From: Amphritea sp.
GTDB lineage: Bacteria > Pseudomonadota > Gammaproteobacteria > Pseudomonadales > Balneatricaceae
Reading direction: 5' to 3'
Assembly (NCBI RefSeq): GCF_016744155.1
Contig: NZ_JADGEW010000026.1
Span: 1-64,000, forward strand
DNA length: 64,000 nt
Positions 26,475-34,088 of the stretch are shown here, one piece after another; position 1 is the stretch's first letter, and the number at the start of each line of letters is the position of its first letter. A program made the translations under genes and the position numbers. Below the pieces are notes generated by a model. It ran no database searches. It worked only from the letters and a program-made list of their open reading frames with translations, and had not been told where the DNA came from.

Positions 26475-28904
26475 ATGAATACCTTGAGATACTCCGCTTT
26501 GCTAATCGGATCCCTGATGCTGACATCTGGTTCGGTTCAAGCGGTAACCTACGACATCTGTGTAGGTACAACATCAACAATAGTCCCGTCGGGTGATGGT
26601 TCACCTGATATAGGGATTCCAATGTGGGGTTATGGTATAGAAGACGGAGGTAGCTGCAGTAGCGCTTCCGTACCTGGACCACAAATCATCGTGCCTGAAG
26701 GCGATACCTCACTAACAATAAATCTGCGTAATACACTGACAAGTGCTGCCACCTCGATAATGATTCCTGGACAAGGCCTGCCTGATATAGGCGGTGTTCC
26801 GGTAACCTTTACCGATGCTCAGTCGCGCCAACGGGTTAGCTCATTTGTTTCTCAGGTGAACTCCGGCGGCGGTACTGGCACCTATACCTGGAATAATATC
26901 AGGCCAGGCACTTATCCCTATCAGTCCGGCACCCATGTTCAAGTGCAGGTACAGATGGGTCTGTATGGAGCAATGACTCAAAAAGACAGTGCTACCACGG
27001 CCTATCCAGGCATCAACTATGATCAAGAAAGCCTACTGATCTACAGTGCAATCGATCCTGTTCTGCATTCAACAGTCGATGCCGGAAACTACGGACCAAC
27101 TGGCACTATGACCAGTACCATTAACTATCAGCCTAAATACTTCCTCGTGAATGGCCAGCCTTATACTACAGGTAGCTTACCTGCAGATATCGGTCCTTCA
27201 GGCAGTACTACGCTATTACGAATGATCAATATGGATCTGGATACCCATGCACCAATGCTGCTGGGGGGCTACATGGATGTGATAGCCGAATCAGGCTATC
27301 CATATCCGTACCCTCGTCGTCAGTATTCAGTGAATTTGGCTCCCGGACAGTCCAAAGACGCTCTACTGACTCTCGGTGAGGGCTCAACGGTACTATCGCT
27401 GTTTGACCGACGTCTGAATACCACCAATGCCGGTGGCACCGGTGGTGGTTTGGTGAATCAGTTCTCAGTTTCGGGTAGCGCAGCGGGTACTGATCCATTG
27501 TATTACTTCTCGCTGTTCAGAGGACTAAATGCTGGCGGAGTAACCGCCGTACCTGGACTGGGTAATGTCGAAAACCGAGATATTGTCAGCTATAACCCTG
27601 CCGATGGCACCTGGGCAACTGTACTGGATGGTTCTGACTTCAATCTAGTTCGTTCCAATGGATCAACCATGGCGAACATCGATGCTCTGCATGTATTTGC
27701 TGATGGTCGCATGTTGCTGTCGTTCGACACGCCAACCATTGTGCCCGGAGTCGGTGGGACCGGTGTTGTCGATGATTCAGATCTGGTGATATTTGATCCT
27801 TCACTGACTAGTAACAGTTTCAGCATCGCCTACACTGGTACCCAGTTACAACTGACCAGTGGTGCTGAAGATATCAATGCACTCAGTCTTGATGTTAACG
27901 GTGATCTGCAGGTTTCAACTATCGGTAATGTCATTATCGATGGTGTGACCATCGCCACGGATGAAGATGTTATACGCTTCAGTCAGGCAACCCGAACCTG
28001 GGAAGTGATGTTTGATGGTAGCGATCTAAGCACTGACTTCACGGCCAACGCTGCAGATATCGATGCATTATCGCATCCGGATGCAAATCAGCTGCTGATG
28101 AGCATTTTAGGCAATAAAAACCCGCTTGCGGGGGTTAATGCTAGGGATGAAGATGTACTGCTTTACAGCGGCAGCTTCGGCCTTAACAATACGACTGGTC
28201 TATTGGAGACCCGGTTGGATATGACGGCTGTCACTGGGGCTTTACCTGGCAATGCAGATATCAGCGCAATGAGCTGGAGTAACGGTTTGCCATACGATAA
28301 CAGCCCGCCAATACCTGCTGATGACAGCTATTCGCTGGATCTGCGGCTTAATCCGACACTCATTGTTACTGCACCCGGTGTACTGGCAAACGATATGGAT
28401 CCGGACATGAACAGCCTCTCTGTTCAACCGGCAGTTGTCACCACTACGCTAGGCGGTAGTCTGGATATCGCTATCAACGGTAGCTTCACTTATACACCAG
28501 CGATAACCGCTGGAGTTGATAGTGCAGACTACACAGTGATCGATGGGGTTGGTGGTTCAGAAGTGGGAAGTATTACCTTCAATGTTGAGACCTCAGCGGC
28601 TCCAACGAATGAACCTCCTGTTGGTAAAATTGACCGGGTATCTACGCCTAAAAATATCACTCTGGTGATTGATGTACTGGCGAACGATACCGATACCACC
28701 GGCGTAATCGATCCCGCATCTGTTGTGATCACTTTGCAACCTAAGCGTGGCGGTACAATCAATGGTATCAATACGTCTACCGGCGAAATCACCTTCACTC
28801 CTGCAGTAAACTTTATAGGTACTGATGTGTTCAAGTACAAAGTTAGTGATGACGGTGGTCTTACTTCTACTGCGGTGAAAGTCCGTGTCAACGTAACCAA
28901 CTAA
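26475..28904 (+). CDS. Degenerate cupredoxin protein with propeller-like and Ig domains
   Basis: The 809-residue protein has a signal peptide (cleavage near VQAV, residue 23) and two cupredoxin-like domains in which copper ligands are lost (TYPYQSGTHVQVQVQMG in place of an HCH loop; HAPMLLGGYM in place of HPxHxHG). A central region of about 280 residues has repeats around DIDAL/DINAL and DEDV, perhaps a beta-propeller. Two C-terminal cadherin/Ig-like domains follow, the last (about 715-809) close to the last domain of the subtilase at 29704. It may be a structural third subunit, giving six cupredoxin domains in all. It is the last gene of the operon. Confidence 0.82.
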   Translation: MNTLRYSALLIGSLMLTSGSVQAVTYDICVGTTSTIVPSGDGSPDIGIPMWGYGIEDGGSCSSASVPGPQIIVPEGDTSLTINLRNTLTSAATSIMIPGQGLPDIGGVPVTFTDAQSRQRVSSFVSQVNSGGGTGTYTWNNIRPGTYPYQSGTHVQVQVQMGLYGAMTQKDSATTAYPGINYDQESLLIYSAIDPVLHSTVDAGNYGPTGTMTSTINYQPKYFLVNGQPYTTGSLPADIGPSGSTTLLRMINMDLDTHAPMLLGGYMDVIAESGYPYPYPRRQYSVNLAPGQSKDALLTLGEGSTVLSLFDRRLNTTNAGGTGGGLVNQFSVSGSAAGTDPLYYFSLFRGLNAGGVTAVPGLGNVENRDIVSYNPADGTWATVLDGSDFNLVRSNGSTMANIDALHVFADGRMLLSFDTPTIVPGVGGTGVVDDSDLVIFDPSLTSNSFSIAYTGTQLQLTSGAEDINALSLDVNGDLQVSTIGNVIIDGVTIATDEDVIRFSQATRTWEVMFDGSDLSTDFTANAADIDALSHPDANQLLMSILGNKNPLAGVNARDEDVLLYSGSFGLNNTTGLLETRLDMTAVTGALPGNADISAMSWSNGLPYDNSPPIPADDSYSLDLRLNPTLIVTAPGVLANDMDPDMNSLSVQPAVVTTTLGGSLDIAINGSFTYTPAITAGVDSADYTVIDGVGGSEVGSITFNVETSAAPTNEPPVGKIDRVSTPKNITLVIDVLANDTDTTGVIDPASVVITLQPKRGGTINGINTSTGEITFTPAVNFIGTDVFKYKVSDDGGLTSTAVKVRVNVTN

Positions 28905-28947
28905 CCCCCCCCAGCAAGCAGCGTCCAAGGCTGGACAACTGTTTGCC

Positions 28948-28979
28948 AAAGGGGAGCCTTTCGGCTCCCCTTTTTTTTT
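28948..28979 (+). terminator. Strong rho-independent terminator after the oxidase operon
   Basis: The stem GGGGAGCC/GGCTCCCC (28951-28958 and 28963-28970) with loop TTTC is followed by nine T. Flanking AAA/TTT can extend the stem. It closes the operon before the next sigma-54 promoter. Confidence 0.95.
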
Positions 28980-29029
28980 GGCAAAAAAAAAGATCAATTC
29001 TCAAAAGTAAAAAAAACGGCTGATAACGC

Positions 29030-29046
29030 CTGTCGCAAATGAGAGA
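29030..29046 (+). promoter_or_regulatory. Conserved upstream element (second copy)
   Basis: CTGTCGCAAATGAGAGA matches the element at 17549 except for one base. It lies 98 bp before the GG of the sigma-54 element at 29143. The near-equal distance argues for a functional activator site. Together with the terminator and promoter it accounts for most of the 321-bp gap between genes at 28905-29225. Confidence 0.7.
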
Positions 29047-29142
29047 TGCTTCACCTAAATCACAGAGCAAGACTAATGTCTCCAAAAAACAACATACCTA
29101 AGGCACTGATTTAAAAAGAAAAACAAAACAAAATCAACAACA

Positions 29143-29157
29143 TGGCCTATTATTTGC
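29143..29157 (+). promoter_or_regulatory. Sigma-54 promoter (-24/-12) of the subtilase/gspLMCD unit
   Basis: TGGCCTATTATTTGC has GG and GC 12 bp apart, with TGGC and TTTGC intact. The flanks CA and GTA match those of the promoter at 17663. The predicted start is near 29169. An ATG at 29142 overlaps this element, so it is not the gene start. Confidence 0.78.
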
Positions 29158-29175
29158 GTATATTTTATAAAGCAG

Positions 29176-29198
29176 ACTGTCAGGGAAATAGAGACAGT
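29176..29198 (+). promoter_or_regulatory. 5'-leader hairpin with AGGGA loop
   Basis: ACTGTC (29176-29181) pairs with GACAGT (29193-29198) around a loop containing AGGGA, close to the predicted transcript start. It could stabilise the mRNA or bind a CsrA/RsmA-type regulator. Confidence 0.35.
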
Positions 29199-29225
29199 TT
29201 GAGATTATTACTAGGGGGGAAAGCG

Positions 29226-29687
29226 ATGAACAGCTTTTTCAAGATCAAAAAAAATTCCTGGCTGAACCTAATACTGCTCTGTTTCGCGGTACAGCTTTTT
29301 CAGCCTGCAGTTGCATCTGAGATATTACCAGAGCAAGCACAGACAGCTCTGGAGGAAGAATGGGGTATCAGAGTGATGTCTCTACGCCATTCAGCCGCAG
29401 GTTATATGCTGGACTTCCGCTATCGTGTTACCGACCCGGTCAAAGCAAAGGAAATCCTTAACCGAAAAATCAAACCTCAGTTGATTGTCAGCAGCACCGG
29501 TAATCATTTGCAGGTACCCGCACCATCAAAACTAGGCCCCTTACGTCAGGCATCCAGAGTGCCCAGGGCAGACACAAACTACTTCATCTTCTTTGCCAAC
29601 CCAAGTCGCCAGGTAAAAGCCGGCGATAAGGTAAGTATCCAGATCGGTAAACTGGAAATTTCTGGCTTGAAGGTCAGCAGTAGCTGA
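29226..29687 (+). CDS. Small exported protein of unknown function
   Basis: The 153-residue protein starts at the ATG at 29226 after a GGGGGG tract (29214-29219). The frame stays open upstream to 29142, but that ATG lies in the sigma-54 promoter. A signal peptide (cleavage near AVASE, residue 30) is followed by a soluble domain with WGIRVMSLRHSAAGYMLDFR and a basic C-terminal half. I do not recognise a named family. Being first in a unit with a subtilase and gspL-M-C-D, it may be an accessory of secretion or oxidase maturation. Confidence 0.75.
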   Translation: MNSFFKIKKNSWLNLILLCFAVQLFQPAVASEILPEQAQTALEEEWGIRVMSLRHSAAGYMLDFRYRVTDPVKAKEILNRKIKPQLIVSSTGNHLQVPAPSKLGPLRQASRVPRADTNYFIFFANPSRQVKAGDKVSIQIGKLEISGLKVSSS

Positions 29688-29703
29688 ATACGGAGATATC
29701 AGC

Positions 29704-31731
29704 ATGAACTCACTTATCCGACCACTCTGCTTTTCCTCTGCACTACTGTTTGCAGCAGTTAGTAACGCAGCTATTGTGTCAGAAGATCTGCAACAGCGCC
29801 TGGACTCAACGGGCAGTTTTGACTCCGTCGCAGTTATTCTTCAATTTAATGACCAGGTAAAAAATCAAAAGGCGCTACGTAAAGTTCGTAAAGCGATACG
29901 TCAACAATTAAGAGCTGACACCGATCTTACGAAAGCAGAAAAAAAGAAGCTACGTAAACTATTACGTTCACAGGTCATCAAGTCTCTGCGTCAGCAACTT
30001 AATACATCCAGAAAAAACCTGGATCCGTTGCTAGACTTTGCAGCCCAAGGGCAGATAAAAGACTTATGGCTAATAAACTCAGTGGCACTTACCCTGCCCG
30101 CCTATATGGTTGAGGCATTAGCTCAATTACCACAAATAAACACGCTTAGATCTGACCTCCTGACGGCAGCGCCAGGACAGATTTACACACCACCTTCTCC
30201 ACCGGAATGGAACCTCGAGAGCATTAATGTTCCAAGCCTTTGGAGCCAGGGTATCACCGGCGATAGTGTTGTGGTCGCGATTATTGATACAGGTGTTGAT
30301 GGTTCTCATCCAGATCTGATTACCCGCTTCCGTGGCGGCAGTAATGATTGGCTGGACATGCATGGTACCAGCACAACTCCAACCGACGGCTTTGGCCATG
30401 GTACCAACGTTACCGGCCTTATTCTCGGAGGTGACAGCTCTGGTACCGCAGTTGGTATGGCACCTAACGCTCAATGGATCGCTGCACGAGTGTTCGACAA
30501 CTCAGGCTACGGATCACTGAGTGATCTGCACGCAGGCCTCCAGTGGGCACTGGACCCCGATGGCAACCCTAACACTGATGATGCACCCGATATTGTCAAT
30601 AATTCTTGGGGGTTGCTCGATACAGTCGATACCTGTAATACTGAATTCCAAGCGGATATACAGTCCCTCAAAGATTCCGGCATCGCTGTTACCTTTGCTG
30701 CAGGAAACTCAGGACCGAACTCCAGCAGCAGCCTAAGCCCAGCCAACTTACCGGGAGTCATGTCAGTTGGTGCAGTAGATAATACTCTGACGGTCGCCAA
30801 CAGCAGTAGTCGAGGGCCATCTCCTTGCGACATAACCGCAGTATTCCCAACGGTTTCGGCTCCCGGCATCGATGTGCAGACCACAGACCTATCCTACGGA
30901 ACAGGCTACCCCGCCACGGCATGGGTCGGCGGTAGCTCATTCGCAGTCGCTCACGCCTCAGGTGTGATGGCACTGCTTAAAAGCGCAGTCCCAACAGCAA
31001 CAGTTGCCAAGATGGAACAAGCCATCCGTGAAACTGCGGTTGATCTTGATGTTCCTGGTGTTGATGGTAATACCGGACATGGCTTGATCGATGCCCAAGC
31101 GGCATTAGTTAAACTTATAGAGATCACCACTCCTCCTGGCCCAACAAATACGGCACCACTTGGAACGGCTGATCAGTATGACGTTGACGAATCCTCAGTT
31201 TTTGTTGTGGCGACCGGCAGCGGTCTATTAAGCAATGACAGTGATCCAGACCAGGATAGTCTTAGCGCGCACCTGATTACACCACCTTTATATGGCAATG
31301 TAGTACTCAACACCGATGGTAGCTTTATCTATCAACACGGTGGCGGCACACAAACTGATATTTTTACCTATGTAGCGAATGATGGTTTAGCAGATAGTAA
31401 TGCAACAACTGTGACATTGAATATTATTCCGACACCCATTGTAAATACCGCGCCTACTGCCGTGAAGGATGTATTTCGTGTGGCGAAAAACAGTACAACC
31501 GTACTGAATATTCTCACCAATGACACTGACGCTGAAAACAACATCAACCCAACATCAATAAAAATAGTACGTCAACCGACTAAAGGAGGAGCTGTTTCAG
31601 TCAATAACAACGGAACGGTCACCTATACTCCTAAGGAAGGTTTCAGAGGACGTGAAGTGTTTAAATATAAGATTTGGGATGATCTGGGCCTTCGTTCTAA
31701 CGCTGGCAAAGTAGTGATACGAGTGAAATAA
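29704..31731 (+). CDS. Secreted subtilisin-like (S8) protease with C-terminal Ig-like domains
   Basis: The 675-residue protein has a signal peptide (cleavage near SNAA, residue 23). A very basic, helical pro-region (about 30-160) precedes the S8 catalytic domain with D195 (IIDTGVDG), H232 (GHGTNVTG) and S412 (GGSSFAVAHASG). The usual GTS reads GSS and the usual Pro after Ala is lost. Oxyanion Asn lies in AAGNSG. Two Ig/cadherin-like domains follow, the last (about 585-675) related to the end of the third cupredoxin protein. It may process the secreted oxidase or scaffold, or be a co-secreted enzyme. It lies 75 bp before gspL. Confidence 0.93.
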   Translation: MNSLIRPLCFSSALLFAAVSNAAIVSEDLQQRLDSTGSFDSVAVILQFNDQVKNQKALRKVRKAIRQQLRADTDLTKAEKKKLRKLLRSQVIKSLRQQLNTSRKNLDPLLDFAAQGQIKDLWLINSVALTLPAYMVEALAQLPQINTLRSDLLTAAPGQIYTPPSPPEWNLESINVPSLWSQGITGDSVVVAIIDTGVDGSHPDLITRFRGGSNDWLDMHGTSTTPTDGFGHGTNVTGLILGGDSSGTAVGMAPNAQWIAARVFDNSGYGSLSDLHAGLQWALDPDGNPNTDDAPDIVNNSWGLLDTVDTCNTEFQADIQSLKDSGIAVTFAAGNSGPNSSSSLSPANLPGVMSVGAVDNTLTVANSSSRGPSPCDITAVFPTVSAPGIDVQTTDLSYGTGYPATAWVGGSSFAVAHASGVMALLKSAVPTATVAKMEQAIRETAVDLDVPGVDGNTGHGLIDAQAALVKLIEITTPPGPTNTAPLGTADQYDVDESSVFVVATGSGLLSNDSDPDQDSLSAHLITPPLYGNVVLNTDGSFIYQHGGGTQTDIFTYVANDGLADSNATTVTLNIIPTPIVNTAPTAVKDVFRVAKNSTTVLNILTNDTDAENNINPTSIKIVRQPTKGGAVSVNNNGTVTYTPKEGFRGREVFKYKIWDDLGLRSNAGKVVIRVK

Positions 31732-31750
31732 CGATTAAAGCAACAGGGAC

Positions 31751-31769
31751 CGTCGGCAGGATGCCAACG
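31751..31769 (+). promoter_or_regulatory. GGA-loop inverted repeat upstream of gspL
   Basis: CGTCGGCA-GGA-TGCCAACG is an 8-bp dyad with one mismatch and a GGA spacer, the same loop as at 14647-14649. It lies 37 bp before the gspL start, whose ribosome-binding site is GGGGGG (31793-31798). Confidence 0.35.
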
Positions 31770-31806
31770 ATGCCCTACTAATGCTGAATACCGGGGGGTT
31801 AACAGC

Positions 31807-32916
31807 ATGACAACAGACAGATCAACAACGAGTTCGTCAGCTAAGCGACTTCAGGAAGCAACCACTTCCCTTTCAAAGGGGCTGAATTGGTGGTTTGGCA
31901 AACTTAATGAGGCATTACCAGCCCGGGTTAGATCCGGGTTACAGCAAGATAGGCTGAACCTTGTACTCGAATTTCAGGAACAACAACTGAAACTCAGCTC
32001 AGGAGGGCAACAGTGGCTATTATCTTCACCCTGGGACTCCAAAACGCTCCCTGAAGCACTGAAGAAAGTCATTTCCAAGGCCCAGTTCGTTACCCTGACC
32101 CTACCTCAGGATATGACCCTGAAAACCAGCATTTCGGTTCCCAGAAGTGCCCGGAACTATATTGATAATGTAGTGCGCTTCGAAATGGATCGTGTGACAC
32201 CGTTCAAAGCTGACCAGGTTTATTATGATACTGGCGCTGTTATTGACGAACCTGGAACTGAGCAGTGTAGTGTTGAGCTCTATCTGGTACCTATTGATCA
32301 ACTAAAAACCATTCTTGATCAGCTTAATCAGCTGAACATACAAGCTGATCGTGTGATCCCCCATGAATTCTTAAACAAACCAGCAAGTAACTTCAATCTG
32401 CTTTCTAAATCTGAAGAAACGGCGGTAAAAGCCAGATACCAACGTTTTCAATTTTCTCTTTTACTTATCAATTTACTGCTATTAGTAGCTGTTGTCTCAC
32501 TACCTTTAATGGAAAAACAAAATCGTATTGACCAGCTCAAAGATCAAGTTGCTCAATTACGTTTACAGGCTGATGAGGTTTTCGATATTCGTGAAGAGCG
32601 CCAAATCCTTTTTAAGCAACAACAGGATTATGTTGAACTCAGACAACAACAAAACTCTACACTAAAGCTTATAGCGGAACTGACTCGCCTTCTGCCCGAT
32701 ACCGTCTGGCTTAACAAGATAGCGATGCAGGAAAGTGGCCTACGAATTCAAGGAGAATCGGGTAATGCATCAGAGTTAATCGCCCTGCTTCAGAACTCTG
32801 GCCAACTAACTGATGTAAGTTTCTTTTCACCGGTTACCCAGAACCCCCGCTCCGGTAAAGAGCGTTTCATGATCTCTGCACAACTGATGGAGAGAATAAA
32901 TGATGCAGCTGAGTAA
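31807..32916 (+). CDS. gspL: Type II secretion protein GspL
   Basis: The 369-residue protein has a cytoplasmic N-terminal part (LTLPQDMTLKTSISVPRSARNYIDNVVRFEMDR pattern of the PilM/GspL actin-like domain, shortened). One membrane segment lies at about 216-234 (FSLLLINLLLLVAVVSLPL). A coiled coil and a PilN-like ferredoxin-fold domain (LPDTVWLNKIAMQESGLRI) follow. GspL recruits GspE to the membrane. The gene overlaps gspM by 17 bp. Confidence 0.88.
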   Translation: MTTDRSTTSSSAKRLQEATTSLSKGLNWWFGKLNEALPARVRSGLQQDRLNLVLEFQEQQLKLSSGGQQWLLSSPWDSKTLPEALKKVISKAQFVTLTLPQDMTLKTSISVPRSARNYIDNVVRFEMDRVTPFKADQVYYDTGAVIDEPGTEQCSVELYLVPIDQLKTILDQLNQLNIQADRVIPHEFLNKPASNFNLLSKSEETAVKARYQRFQFSLLLINLLLLVAVVSLPLMEKQNRIDQLKDQVAQLRLQADEVFDIREERQILFKQQQDYVELRQQQNSTLKLIAELTRLLPDTVWLNKIAMQESGLRIQGESGNASELIALLQNSGQLTDVSFFSPVTQNPRSGKERFMISAQLMERINDAAE

Positions 32917-33490
32917 TCAACAACAACGTATTTTAGCATGGGGTATTCTCGGCGTTTTATTGCTGTTAATTTACCTTTTGCTAATAGGCCCTGTGCTGAG
33001 TAAATATCAATTAGAGAATGAACGTATTGAAACGCTCACTGATCAGTTACAGCGTTATCAACGGCTAAGCGATAGTAAAGAGGGAGAGAAAGCACTGCTT
33101 AAACAAGTCAAGCAGGACTCTCCTCTTAATAGCTTTTTTCTAGCTGGAGAAACCCGTTCAGTGGTATCAGCAAAACTGCAGCAAAACCTAAAACAGATAA
33201 TTTCCCAGACCGGTGGTCAGATAGTCAGCACACAAGGGCTACCTCAAACCTCTGATGATTACCAAAGCCTTCCAAGTGTGACACTTAAAGTGCAGCTTAA
33301 AGCGGGAATCGATGAACTTAAACTAATTCTATTTGCTCTGGAAACCAGCCGTCCCGGGCTCTATGTAGAAAATATCAGCATTAGCTCAACGCCAGTGCGC
33401 AACTCCAGTTATGCAAAAAGACAAGTCATGCGCCCTTTGGATATTAGGTTCAATCTAACAGGCTACACAACGGGGACGGATACGCTATGA
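32900..33490 (+). CDS. gspM: Type II secretion protein GspM
   Basis: The 196-residue bitopic protein has a short cytoplasmic N-terminus, one membrane helix (LAWGILGVLLLLIYLLLIG pattern at about 12-30), a coiled region and a periplasmic ferredoxin-like domain. It partners GspL. It overlaps gspL by 17 bp and the next gene by 4 bp. Identification rests on topology and position, since GspM sequences vary widely. Confidence 0.85.
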   Translation: MMQLSNQQQRILAWGILGVLLLLIYLLLIGPVLSKYQLENERIETLTDQLQRYQRLSDSKEGEKALLKQVKQDSPLNSFFLAGETRSVVSAKLQQNLKQIISQTGGQIVSTQGLPQTSDDYQSLPSVTLKVQLKAGIDELKLILFALETSRPGLYVENISISSTPVRNSSYAKRQVMRPLDIRFNLTGYTTGTDTL

Positions 33491-34068
33491 AAACCGTAGG
33501 CTATCTTACCCCGCTGACTTACCTGCAATTGGCATTGATGGCTATATTGTTATTAGTACTTATCGCTCAGGCTTTCCTTCCCGCTACAGAACCTGAGCCC
33601 CTACCGGTCAATCAAACAATAACAGCCTCCCAACCAAGCAGTCTGCCCGCATTGTCAGACAATGAGTTTGAAATTGAGCAATTTGAAGAAATCAGTGAAC
33701 GTCCGCTGTTTTATTCAACCCGTAGACCTCAGGAAATAAGTACGGCCATGACCGCCACCCGAAGCCCTAAAAGAACACCACAGCAAGACTGGACGCTTAC
33801 TGGAATCATTCTTAACGGTGATAAGAACATCGCCCTTTTCAGCGCTATTCGTAAGAAAAAAAATGAATCATTGAGACACGGCATGAAATTGGGTGACTGG
33901 ACCCTCGATCAGATTAATCCAGAAAGCGTCAGGTTTACTAAAGAAGGCCGCAAGATCGAAATGCAACTTATAAAACCTAGCCCTTCAAGGGCGCAGAACA
34001 GCGGTAGGTCATCATCACTGTTTATCAACCAAAGTCAGTACGGAAAAGTCGTACGACCAATGGAATAA
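33487..34068 (+). CDS. GspC/XpsN-like type II secretion protein
   Basis: The 193-residue protein has one N-terminal membrane helix (LQLALMAILLLVLIAQAF), a Pro-rich periplasmic linker and a homology-region domain (WTLTGIILNG...HGMKLGDWTLDQINPESVRF) like that of GspC, which contacts the secretin. It has no PDZ domain and is shorter than classic GspC. Its place between gspM and gspD matches XpsN of Xanthomonas-type systems. It starts inside the gspM stop region (4-bp overlap). Confidence 0.78.
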   Translation: MKTVGYLTPLTYLQLALMAILLLVLIAQAFLPATEPEPLPVNQTITASQPSSLPALSDNEFEIEQFEEISERPLFYSTRRPQEISTAMTATRSPKRTPQQDWTLTGIILNGDKNIALFSAIRKKKNESLRHGMKLGDWTLDQINPESVRFTKEGRKIEMQLIKPSPSRAQNSGRSSSLFINQSQYGKVVRPME

Positions 34069-34088
34069 CGGCTTAGCAGGAGAATGTA

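Noticed and set aside
23799-28904. Three cupredoxin genes as one gene broken by frameshifts
   Set aside because: Each has its own signal peptide, ribosome-binding site and complete cupredoxin domain pair, with 24-36 bp gaps.
29142-29225. ATG at 29142 as start of the small exported protein
   Set aside because: It lies in the sigma-54 -24 element. The ATG at 29226 has a GGGGGG site and a proper signal peptide.
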